NCBI GenBank assembly: GCA_964456445.1
Contig: CAYWBI010000078.1
Location: 1 to 16,804, forward strand
Reading direction: 5' to 3'
DNA from: CAYWBI01 sp964456445
GTDB taxonomy: Bacteria > Calditrichota > Calditrichia > Calditrichales > J004
Length of the DNA: 16,804 nt
The translations under genes and the position numbers were made by a program. Of the stretch, positions 7,420 through 15,192 are shown in pieces. How positions within the stretch are numbered: the stretch's first letter is position 1; every line of letters begins with the position of its first letter. Below the pieces are notes generated by a model, which was not told the origin of the DNA, did no database searches, and was given only the letters and a program-made list of their open reading frames with translations.

Positions 7420-10400
7420 CTTCTTCCTCCATTGTTACGCCATAAATATTTTTTGCAGCTTCCATTGTACTTTTATTATGGGTGACAACGATAAACTGCG
7501 TATTGTCCGAAAATGATTTGAGCGCTTCGGTAAAACGCCCGATATTCATATCGTCCAGCGGTGCGTCCACTTCATCCAATATACAAAATGGACTGGGTTT
7601 TACGAGATATATTGAAAATAAAAGTGATATAGCCGTTAATGTTTTCTCCCCGCCAGAGAGCAGGCTAAGCGTTTGCAGGCTACGCCCCTTTGTTGTGACC
7701 TCAATATCGATGTCCGCTTCCAGGGGGTCCTGGTCATCTGCCAGACGTATGGTACCTGTTCCGGTTGCAAAGAATGATTTAAATACTTTCTCGAAATTTA
7801 CTTTAATTGCCTCAAACGTTTCAATGAATTGTGTGCGGGCAGTCTTATTTATCTTATCAATCGTATCCATCAATGAGTGTTCGGCTTTTTGAAGATCTTC
7901 AAACTGGCTTTTTAAAAATTGTAGCCGCTCATTTTCCTTCTCATATTCACTAACTGCAAGCGGATTGACGACGCCAAGATGTGAAATCCGGTTTTTTAAT
8001 GATTCGATTGCTTCTTCGGTTTCATGCTCGTCAAGATTGTCATTGGGCAGAAGGGCGTCGATGTCGATGGAATATTCACGGGTCATCTGCCCGCGAAGTG
8101 TTTCAGCCCGATATTGACGTTCGTTAATCTGGATTTCCAGCTTCTTGGTCTTTTCCAATGAATTGTCATGTTTACGCCGGAATTCCTTGATTTGTTCTTC
8201 CAGGGCGTGTTTTTTCTCTCGCATCTCCTGGAAAACACTTTCCTTCGCCTGTCGTTTTTTATCTAATTTGTCACGTTCTTCCCATAGTTGCTCACGCTCT
8301 ACTTTACGTTGGGAAATGTCTGATTCCAATTGTTCGACGTTTGTTTTGATGTCTTCGATTTCTTGTTTGCGGCGTTTGATCTGTTCTTCACTGTCTGCGA
8401 TAGCGTTTATACTGCGTTGTAAATCATTTTTTCGATTGTTTATTTGATTGTTCAAATCGCTCAATTTTAGTTGCAGCTGCTGGAAATCGCCGCTTATCAT
8501 CTGAAACTCTTCGTTTTGACTTTCGAAGGCATTGCTGCGTTTGATGACTTCGCGCTCCAAATCATTTAGCGCCTGCTGAGCAGCGTCAATTCCATCGCGC
8601 AGAACAGTAATATCATGATCATCGCCGCTAATTTCCTGTTGATATTTTTGTAGCTGGGATGCTGCGCCCTCTTGCTGTTTTTGTTTGGTCTCTAGCTGAT
8701 AGCTGAATTTTGACAATACATTTTTTATCTGATAAAATTCATTTTGTTGATTGTCAATGGATTGCCGGACTTTGTGTTGGGCTTCGAGATTTTGCGCTTG
8801 TTCCTGTTTGGTTTCCGCAAGGTCGTTTTCAAGCTGACCCAACTGGGCTTCGAGTAAAAAAAGTTCTTTTTCCAATTCCTTTAGTTTCTGCTTCCGTCCG
8901 ATAATTGTATGCTCATTCCCTTTTTTTTCGCCGCCGCTTACCTCGCGATTAAAACGGACCACTTCGCTGTCATGGGTAATAAATTGTAATTGTGGGTAGT
9001 CCTGTGATTGTTTGAGCGCCTCGTCCAGGCTGTCACAAACAGCTACATCCCCCAATAAAATGTACAGCAAATTTTCAAATTTTGGCGAACAGTTTATATG
9101 GTCCAATAAAAAATTTATCGGCCCGTCGCTCTGAATACGTTGTGGCAAAGGGATGCTGTTTACCCGTTCCAATGGAATCGAGGTGATCCGGCCCTTCTTT
9201 TCCCGGCGGACAAGACCGATCAATTCCCTGGCCTGATTGTCTGTTTCCACAACGATATAGTTCAACGTGCCGCCCAAAATCGATTCGACCAGGGGGACAT
9301 ACGTGTTATCTGTTTCAATAAGTTCGGATACAGCGCCATATATGCCCGGCAGACGTTGTTTCTGTGACATTATAAATTGAGTGCTGGCCGAGTGGCCCTC
9401 GTATGAACTGATACTGTTTTTAAAAAATCCTATCCGGCCGCGTAAACGTTCTATTTCCGAAAGACGCTGGTTGTAAATATTGTTGCCGGTTGTCAGCTTT
9501 TCCTGCAATTTGATTGATTGGCCGGATAGCCATTTTAGGTTCTCGGTCGCTTCCAGAATTTGCGTTTCTGTGGATTTATAACTGAGCTGTCTGGTTTGTA
9601 GTTCCGCTTTCAGACTGGAAATTTCTTCGCTCAATTCATTTTGCGCGTTATTAATTTTTTCGATTTGTTCCTGGGCAAATGAATGACGGTATTCTTTTTG
9701 CTGAAAAGCTTCCTTCTTTTCACCCAGATTTTGAAATTTAATGCGAAAATCCTGATTTAAGCGCTCAATTTCCGCTTTTTCCTTTTCGATCCTTTGGGCC
9801 TGCTCATCCCGTTCGGCGCTGAGGGTCTGAAACGTGGCAGCCATAGCCTCCCGGCTTGCTTCCAGATCGGTTAATTCATGTTGAAAGATGTTCTGATTAT
9901 CTTTTAAGGCGATTATTTTCTGCTCATATTCACTTATTTCCGTATGGTAACGCGTGTTATTTTTACGCATTTCCTCTATTTTAGTTTGGGCTACCGCATC
10001 TTCTTGATTGAGTTGGCGGATTACATTGTCACGATTATATAGCTGCTTGTTAAGCTCTTGTAAGCGTTGTTCAGTTGCGATCCCCTGACGGTCATAATCT
10101 TCTAACAGCGCTTCTTCAATGGTGATCTGGTGATAATTTTTTTCCTTCTCCTGGCTTAACATTGTCAATTCTTGTTCCAGTGGGGAGATTGCGTCCAGCA
10201 GGTGGTGGTATCTATAAACGGCAAGGTCTAATTCGTTTTTCTTCAACTGTTCGGTATAGTCTAAATAGCGGCGTGCCTTGCCCACCTGGCGGTTAAGCGA
10301 TGAAACCGTTTTGTCAACTTCAGTTATAATGTCCGAAACCCGGGAGAGGTTTAGTTGGGTTGTCTCCAGTTTACGCAGCGCCGATTTACGACGGGTTTTG

Positions 10401-10909
10401 TATTTAACTACCCCGGCGGCCTCTTCAAATAATAACCGTCGTTCCTGTTTGTTGTCAGAAAGAATGCTTTCGACCATCTTTAGTTCAATTACGGAATAGG
10501 AATTTGCCCCCATCCCCGTGTCCATAAATAAATCGATCACGTCTCTTAAACGCACCGGTACTTTGTTTATAAGATATTGGCTTTCGCCCGAACGGTAGAG
10601 GCGACGGGAGACGACAATTTCGCTATAATCGCTATTGAGAATATTTTTATTGTTTTCGATGGTAAGCGAGACCTCGGCCATACCCATGGGCTTACGGGTC
10701 TTTGTACCATTAAAAATAACACTTTCCATCTTGTCGCTGCGTAACAGACTGACCTTTTGCTCGCCAAGCACCCAGCGCATGGCGTCCACAATGTTTGATT
10801 TCCCCGAACCGTTTGGCCCGATAACGCAGGTGGTACCGGTATTAAAATCAAGGGTAATCTTGTTGGCAAACGACTTAAAACCAATAATTTGCAGCTTTGA
10901 TAAATACAT
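7385..10909 (-). CDS. smc: Chromosome segregation ATPase SMC
   Basis: A 1174-residue protein of normal SMC length. The head has Walker A GPNGSGKS at 31-38, the conserved EEAAGVVKYKTRRKSALRKL at about 162-180, the ABC signature LSGGEKTLTAISLLF at 1084-1098 and Walker B FCILDEVDAPLD at 1108-1119, with a switch His in VVTHNKSTM. Long coiled coils (about 200-510 and 675-1010) flank a hinge at about 515-670. SMC dimers compact and align chromosomes with ScpA and ScpB; neither partner gene is in the window. The ATG at 10909 begins the canonical MYLSKLQIIGFKSF. No Shine-Dalgarno site is visible and the upstream gene stops 8 nt before, so initiation probably depends on coupling. Confidence 0.97.
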   Translation of the reverse strand: MYLSKLQIIGFKSFANKITLDFNTGTTCVIGPNGSGKSNIVDAMRWVLGEQKVSLLRSDKMESVIFNGTKTRKPMGMAEVSLTIENNKNILNSDYSEIVVSRRLYRSGESQYLINKVPVRLRDVIDLFMDTGMGANSYSVIELKMVESILSDNKQERRLLFEEAAGVVKYKTRRKSALRKLETTQLNLSRVSDIITEVDKTVSSLNRQVGKARRYLDYTEQLKKNELDLAVYRYHHLLDAISPLEQELTMLSQEKEKNYHQITIEEALLEDYDRQGIATEQRLQELNKQLYNRDNVIRQLNQEDAVAQTKIEEMRKNNTRYHTEISEYEQKIIALKDNQNIFQHELTDLEASREAMAATFQTLSAERDEQAQRIEKEKAEIERLNQDFRIKFQNLGEKKEAFQQKEYRHSFAQEQIEKINNAQNELSEEISSLKAELQTRQLSYKSTETQILEATENLKWLSGQSIKLQEKLTTGNNIYNQRLSEIERLRGRIGFFKNSISSYEGHSASTQFIMSQKQRLPGIYGAVSELIETDNTYVPLVESILGGTLNYIVVETDNQARELIGLVRREKKGRITSIPLERVNSIPLPQRIQSDGPINFLLDHINCSPKFENLLYILLGDVAVCDSLDEALKQSQDYPQLQFITHDSEVVRFNREVSGGEKKGNEHTIIGRKQKLKELEKELFLLEAQLGQLENDLAETKQEQAQNLEAQHKVRQSIDNQQNEFYQIKNVLSKFSYQLETKQKQQEGAASQLQKYQQEISGDDHDITVLRDGIDAAQQALNDLEREVIKRSNAFESQNEEFQMISGDFQQLQLKLSDLNNQINNRKNDLQRSINAIADSEEQIKRRKQEIEDIKTNVEQLESDISQRKVEREQLWEERDKLDKKRQAKESVFQEMREKKHALEEQIKEFRRKHDNSLEKTKKLEIQINERQYRAETLRGQMTREYSIDIDALLPNDNLDEHETEEAIESLKNRISHLGVVNPLAVSEYEKENERLQFLKSQFEDLQKAEHSLMDTIDKINKTARTQFIETFEAIKVNFEKVFKSFFATGTGTIRLADDQDPLEADIDIEVTTKGRSLQTLSLLSGGEKTLTAISLLFSIYLVKPSPFCILDEVDAPLDDMNIGRFTEALKSFSDNTQFIVVTHNKSTMEAAKNIYGVTMEEEGVSKIVSVNFN
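7426..7430 (-). promoter_or_regulatory. Shine-Dalgarno site inside smc that fixes the GTG start of the GWxTD gene
   Basis: The minus strand reads GGAGG (plus-strand CCTCC at 7426-7430), 6 nt before GTG at 7417-7419. It lies in the last codons of smc, in the Glu-rich stretch encoding MEEEG. No other start in this frame has a comparable site and the signal peptide begins here. Confidence 0.8.
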
Positions 10910-10917
10910 GTAATTAA

Positions 10918-13380
10918 TTAACCGTTAAAAAGTGGTGCTGTCTGAATTAGGTATTTGAGGTACTTAAACCAATATGTATGTGGTTCGAAAAAAAGAACAA
11001 AGATAAATATTGGTATAACATAAGACAAGAGTAATAACATAAAAACTGTCCGAAACCGGCTGAGGGTGAGAATACGGATTCCATTGACTAATCGATAAAA
11101 AGACCAAAAATTAAACAATATGAACAGTATTAATAAATACTTAAAAAAACCGCCATAAAGCATTAACTGATAGCTGGCAATAATTATGGGAAATAAAAAT
11201 ATCCAGGGAATGCCTGCCCACATACCGATGGCCACAGCCTGACGCAGACGCAATTTTAAATGTGTGAATAAACTGAGAATCTTCAGAAAAAGTCCAATAA
11301 AAACCGGATGTATATAAATAATAATAAATAATCCGGCGGTTAACAGTAAAGGAGAACGGCCAAATTTCAATACCCACGCATTAAAAGAAGGGTTGGACGA
11401 AATAGTGCTTAAAAATTCCTGAAAGTAATAAGTGCCGTTTAGATAAAAAATAAAAGCTGCGCAAAATGTTGCTAAAACCAACGCGCTTGTAGCGCCGCTA
11501 ACCAGAGTGTTAAAAACGGGAATTATCCGCCGTTCACGCATATCAACAAAAAAACCATACGGGTGTTGCATAGCCCGCCTAAAATTTTCGCTGAACCGTG
11601 GATATCGACGATAAAATAAAAAAAACACGATTAGGCCAAAGAATAAAATTATCGAGAAAATATTGGTTTTTTGTCCTGTGGCAACAGATGTCCCTACGGA
11701 TAAACGGTTCTTCCTTGGATTGATTGTTTCATCTGTGGCGCCTTGTTTTAATTCGCGATCAAATGAAACAAGTCCATCATTTATAAAATAATGGCCGTCC
11801 TTTTTTTGCGAGACTTGCTGTGGGGTACGGCATATCCAATCGGCATAAGCATCAATAAAGCCATTTTGAATATGGGCGTCTGTATTTAAACGAAACAAAT
11901 CGTTTCTGAGTGTACTTAGACGTGCCTGAATGTTAAGACTGTTATCGCGGTTTGTGACATTGCTTGTTCCAAGACCGGCGATCATTGTGAATGGATGGTT
12001 ATTTTTCTTAAGCAACGGTAGATAAAAATTTAAATTAGCCCGTATATCAAGCATGTAAAAATCGGCAAGATTTGCGGTGGTATTCTTTGTTGAAACCACG
12101 ACAGGCATCAGGTAGCTGAGCAAGGGGGCTGATTTATGAGTATTAAGCCTTAGAATATAGTAAAATTTTTGAACAGGCGCGATATGGGTCAGTATGCCGC
12201 TGCCGATGCCAATGGCCGTTAGAGAAGGGTGGAGCACGGCTGAAGAAAAAATGTTGTTGCTAACTTCTGATGTTAGTTCAAGTAAATTATCTTGCTCAAA
12301 CATCTCTGTTGGGTAATTTATTATGGGTAGTTCAACAAAAGACATTATGCCAATGGAGTCGCATAAAGCCAGCACGCGGTCATCGGGAATGTGACCGGCA
12401 AAACGTATCGCATTAAACCCCTGATTTTTTATAAATAACAAATCTTTTAAGTAAGACGGTAATATTTGCCTGCCATCTAAGGAAAGCAGATTTTGATGAT
12501 AAACGAGTCCTTTTACCTGGACCGGCTGGGCATTAAATATCAACTGGCGGTTCTCCATACGCACGTCTTTAAACCCCGTTTTAAAACGCGTACCGGCCAA
12601 CACACGGTCAAAGCGTTTCAGGCGTATGTTTACCGTTAACAGGACAGGGTTTCCAGGCGACCACAATCGTGCTTCATCGATTAGTAATTTGCCGTTTATG
12701 GTGTACTTGCCAGAAGAGATACTATGTGTAATTTTTTTCCCCCCGATAAAATCTTCCAGAGTCAGGCCATTTTTATGAGGAAGGTTTTTGATAAGCTCTT
12801 TGTTCAGTTGATACGAATATACAACCCTGAACCTGCCTTGTTTAAAGTTTATTTTATATGAAAAATCTGAAATCAGCTTTTGCTGAACTTTTTCCAGATA
12901 AAATGGCCGTGTGATGCCAAGTAAAACCGGTTCGCTAAAAATGTGGGTGAACGTTAGAAATCCCGTGGAAAAATTGTCAGGTTTGTTAAGGACAATCCCG
13001 ATTTTGTTCTTCCCTGGATGAATAAGCCCTGTAGGGATTTTCCGTCTCGATTTCGTAAAGGATTCCGCAATATCAGCCACGTAACTTCCATTAATTTTTA
13101 CACGGCCATGACCGGTGAACCCGTTGGATACAAGTTTCCACACACTGCTCGAATCGCTGGCGTCAATATTAAAACTGTTGCTAAGCAGAAGGTTGTTATA
13201 GTTTTCGAGTACAAAGGGTAAGTCCACCAAATGTGATGAATCGATATTGCTGTTCCATTTGGTTAAAAGACCTAAATTTATCCTGTCAGGTAAATTGGCT
13301 TGCGGGCCCCAATGCAGTTGATGGTATTGTGCCAATGCAATATGTATGAAAAATGCTAAAATAATCAGGGTTTTGCGCAT
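10918..13380 (-). CDS. GH2-like secreted protein lacking catalytic glutamates, with six-helix membrane tail
   Basis: An 820-residue protein. A signal peptide (1-17, IALA before QYHQ) exports the N-terminal part. Residues about 50-160 resemble a GH2 sugar-binding domain; LWSPGNPVLL (239-248) and FKTGFKDVRMENRQLIFN (266-283) match the GH2 immunoglobulin-like domain and its junction with the barrel; VKGLVYHQN (289-297), GFNAIRFAGHIPDDRVLALCDSIG (321-344) match the start of the GH2 TIM barrel. At the acid/base site NHPSxxxWSLGNE the sequence is LHPSLTAIGIGSGI (383-396), Gly395 in place of Glu; at the nucleophile site it has IAGLG (467-471) instead of an E-containing motif. Membrane helices follow at about 573-590, 630-647, 676-702, 714-738, 746-765 and 778-797. 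Enzyme activity is unlikely; a role as membrane-anchored carbohydrate sensor or scaffold is guesswork. No Shine-Dalgarno is visible. Confidence 0.78.
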   Translation of the reverse strand: MRKTLIILAFFIHIALAQYHQLHWGPQANLPDRINLGLLTKWNSNIDSSHLVDLPFVLENYNNLLLSNSFNIDASDSSSVWKLVSNGFTGHGRVKINGSYVADIAESFTKSRRKIPTGLIHPGKNKIGIVLNKPDNFSTGFLTFTHIFSEPVLLGITRPFYLEKVQQKLISDFSYKINFKQGRFRVVYSYQLNKELIKNLPHKNGLTLEDFIGGKKITHSISSGKYTINGKLLIDEARLWSPGNPVLLTVNIRLKRFDRVLAGTRFKTGFKDVRMENRQLIFNAQPVQVKGLVYHQNLLSLDGRQILPSYLKDLLFIKNQGFNAIRFAGHIPDDRVLALCDSIGIMSFVELPIINYPTEMFEQDNLLELTSEVSNNIFSSAVLHPSLTAIGIGSGILTHIAPVQKFYYILRLNTHKSAPLLSYLMPVVVSTKNTTANLADFYMLDIRANLNFYLPLLKKNNHPFTMIAGLGTSNVTNRDNSLNIQARLSTLRNDLFRLNTDAHIQNGFIDAYADWICRTPQQVSQKKDGHYFINDGLVSFDRELKQGATDETINPRKNRLSVGTSVATGQKTNIFSIILFFGLIVFFLFYRRYPRFSENFRRAMQHPYGFFVDMRERRIIPVFNTLVSGATSALVLATFCAAFIFYLNGTYYFQEFLSTISSNPSFNAWVLKFGRSPLLLTAGLFIIIYIHPVFIGLFLKILSLFTHLKLRLRQAVAIGMWAGIPWIFLFPIIIASYQLMLYGGFFKYLLILFILFNFWSFYRLVNGIRILTLSRFRTVFMLLLLSYVIPIFIFVLFFEPHTYWFKYLKYLIQTAPLFNG

Positions 13381-13467
13381 ATAATTTATCGTCTAACCAA
13401 TAAGTCCTTGGCGTAGATATGTGTCCTTTAATAATTTTTTGTCCGGTGTTTTAAAATATCCCGGAAA

Positions 13468-14178
13468 TCAGATCAAGGTGTTCAGGTCACGAATGGCCGC
13501 TTCGATGCCTATATATATGGCTTTGTTTAATATTGGTTCGCCGATGATAATATCTTCAACAAAATCCAGGGAAGCTATTTCCCGCAAGTTATCGTATCCA
13601 ATGCCACCGGAGATATTGATGCCCATGCCTAATTTACTGCCGGCCAATGCCAAACCGGATAAATTGTCCAGGAAATCCATTTCACTCTCCATATCGGTTG
13701 CAGCGGAAAGGTCCTTGGTATTGAGTTCCACATAATCCAGTTCCAGCTTTCCGGCAAGTTTGATCTCGCTGATCCGGGGCTCGATTAAAACGGACGACAG
13801 GATGTTATTGGAGCGCAGTTCGTTCACATAATCGGCCAGTTGCGCTGAATATGTATCCACAGGGAGAGATTGAGGGGTGATGGTCTCAACATTTCCGGGA
13901 GCCACAAAAGTAATCATATCGACCTTTAAGGCGATTAATTTACGTATATTGGCCTCGGTCAAATTGCTCCGGACGTTCAAATGGGTTTTTACAATGCTTT
14001 TTAATAATTGGACGTCCCTGCCCAAAACCGTACGCTGATCATCGCGCAAATAACAGACAATGGATTCAGCGCCGCCAATTTCAGCAAGAACAACAGCCGT
14101 CAATGGGTCCGGCTCTGTTGATAATAAAGTGTTTCGCACATATGCGATAGGGTCAATATTAAAGGCGATGCGTTGCAT
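13468..14178 (-). CDS. PdxJ-like TIM-barrel protein without PdxJ catalytic residues
   Basis: A 236-residue protein that aligns end to end with pyridoxine 5'-phosphate synthase PdxJ (E. coli 243): FNIDPIAYVRN for VNIDHIATLRN, YLRDDQRTVLGRDV for HLREDRRHITDRDV, YVELNT for FIEIHTG, INISGGIGYDNL for VNAGHGLTYHNV and IIGEPILNKAIYIGIEAAIRDL at the end. However the E. coli catalytic residues His45, Glu72 and His193 correspond here to Tyr43, Arg70 and Gly191, and His12, His52 and the His of IGHAII are also replaced (Pro10, Thr50, Glu214). It is therefore a PdxJ paralogue that probably does not make pyridoxine phosphate, rather than a true pdxJ. Start ATG at 14178 has GGAG 8 nt upstream. It lies 62 nt after the small secreted protein gene and 87 nt before the GH2-like gene. 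Confidence 0.82.
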   Translation of the reverse strand: MQRIAFNIDPIAYVRNTLLSTEPDPLTAVVLAEIGGAESIVCYLRDDQRTVLGRDVQLLKSIVKTHLNVRSNLTEANIRKLIALKVDMITFVAPGNVETITPQSLPVDTYSAQLADYVNELRSNNILSSVLIEPRISEIKLAGKLELDYVELNTKDLSAATDMESEMDFLDNLSGLALAGSKLGMGINISGGIGYDNLREIASLDFVEDIIIGEPILNKAIYIGIEAAIRDLNTLI

Positions 14179-14240
14179 GTTTTATACTCCGTTATCTCTG
14201 GTTTTGTTTTTTGCGTAGATTCCTTCGATGACAGTTGAAC

Positions 14241-14771
14241 TTAATCTTTGACCAATTTGATCATATCAAATGAATAATACAATCCTGTCTCAATGGTTAT
14301 TTGAATGCCATAATCATTTTTACCGCTGTAGCGGCCGGCCAGACCAAACATCAGGTTAAGTGAGATGGGCCCATAATGCATTTCAAAGCCCGGTCCGCCA
14401 CCCACTATGATGGTTCTTTGTTCAGAGACGGTATTGTCATAATCATACTTATCCCTCGAATAATTAAAATGCAGTCCATAATAAACAAACAAATTGGCAA
14501 AAGATGCAATGTGGATGATTTTTAATCCTGTAATCCCTAAACTAAGATAAGCTGATGATTGGTCCACATAAGGCGCTATTGTAATTTGGTAACCATGGCC
14601 ATTGCTCTTCCAATGCCGGTAAGATAAGCCATACCCGGTAACAAACCCCGCTGCAACCCCCACGTGATGCGCCATCAGGGTTTGATCATTTGTCCCATCC
14701 TGATCACCGGCAAAGCTAAAATTTATAAAAAGCAGGCTAATTCCCAAAACAAAAATCATAAAATGCTTCAT
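14241..14771 (-). CDS. Small secreted beta-rich protein, probably outer-membrane barrel-like
   Basis: A 176-residue protein with a clear signal peptide (MKHFMIFVLGISLLFINFSFA, cleavage about residue 21). The mature part alternates polar and hydrophobic residues in strands rich in Gly, Tyr and aromatic residues (GYGLSYRHW, YQITIAPYV, YYGLHFNYSRD, GPISLNLMFGLAGRYSG, ITIETGLYYSF), the look of a small transmembrane beta-barrel of eight or so strands. No family is recognised. I start at ATG 14771 because AAGGA at 14781-14785 sits 9 nt upstream; a TTG two codons earlier (14777) would leave only 3 nt. It is the first gene of the leftward unit and so the closest to any promoter. Confidence 0.7.
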   Translation of the reverse strand: MKHFMIFVLGISLLFINFSFAGDQDGTNDQTLMAHHVGVAAGFVTGYGLSYRHWKSNGHGYQITIAPYVDQSSAYLSLGITGLKIIHIASFANLFVYYGLHFNYSRDKYDYDNTVSEQRTIIVGGGPGFEMHYGPISLNLMFGLAGRYSGKNDYGIQITIETGLYYSFDMIKLVKD

Positions 14772-14812
14772 GCCCAATTTTCCTTTTCTGTTTAGTAATA
14801 AAGTGGCCCCAC

Positions 14813-14847
14813 GGTTTTTGCGAAAACCTGTTGAATTTAAAATTCAA
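14813..14847. repeat. Hairpin plus 17-bp palindrome upstream of the minus-strand unit
   Basis: GGTTTT-TGCG-AAAACC (14813-14828) is a perfect 6-bp inverted repeat with a 4-nt loop; 2 nt later TTGAATTT-A-AAATTCAA (14831-14847) is a perfect 8-bp inverted repeat around a single base. Both lie 42-76 nt before the first start codon of the minus-strand gene cluster, where an operator or leader structure would be. No convincing promoter boxes were found nearby. Confidence 0.45.
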
Positions 14848-15117
14848 TAAATAATTTTTGCATAATACAACCGGGATTTAAGAAACAGCAGAAATTAACA
14901 ATTACTGATTAATAACAAAATTTTATCGACCACGGTGGCTCCCCGATAGAAATTTTAGAAAGAACCCGATTTGTATTTTCCCTAAGAAATCCATTGGCCC
15001 TATTCGTACCTTTTCCTTCCCGGTCGATCCAATGGTCAATACCAGGTCCGCTTGCAATGATCCGCTACCTCATAGTTGTATCAGAATAAAATCCCCGGCA
15101 GATATGAGCGCTAAAGA
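14848..15117. other. Non-coding stretch with no supported gene
   Basis: No ORF with a credible start and ribosome site. On the minus strand two overlapping frames stay open for roughly 40 codons between about 15065 and 14925; one reads through DHWIDREGKGTNRANGF, but neither has a good start and I recognise no family. It could be a remnant of a gene or chance. The base composition is mixed, AT-rich at the left and more balanced at 14990-15070. Confidence 0.4.
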
Positions 15118-15192
15118 TTTAACGAACGGGGCTATGAGCAGTGCGGATTTTCAACACTACTCACTTTAAAACCGCTATGTCGTTTGTTTTTA
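15118..15192. repeat. attC-like imperfect inverted repeat, shorter copy, overlapping a stop codon
   Basis: The left part 15118-15152 matches the left part of the second copy (16392-16425) at about 27 of 35 positions by my hand alignment, including TAACG, GGGCTATG and AGTGCGG. GCGG-A-TTTT (15143-15151) pairs with AAAACCGC (15168-15175) leaving one unpaired A, and AAC (15121-15123) faces TTTGTT (15183-15188) on the other side. The right end covers the TAA stop (15190-15192) of the minus-strand nuclease gene. The right arm is about 6 nt shorter than in the other copy, so this one may be decayed. Confidence 0.55.

Noticed and set aside
7482..7892. 136-codon plus-strand frame antisense to smc
   Set aside because: Serine/valine-rich shadow of the SMC head coding sequence, with no ribosome site or family resemblance.
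13468..14178. Calling this gene pdxJ
   Set aside because: Fold-level similarity is clear, but all three catalytic residues known from E. coli are replaced, so the enzymatic name would mislead.
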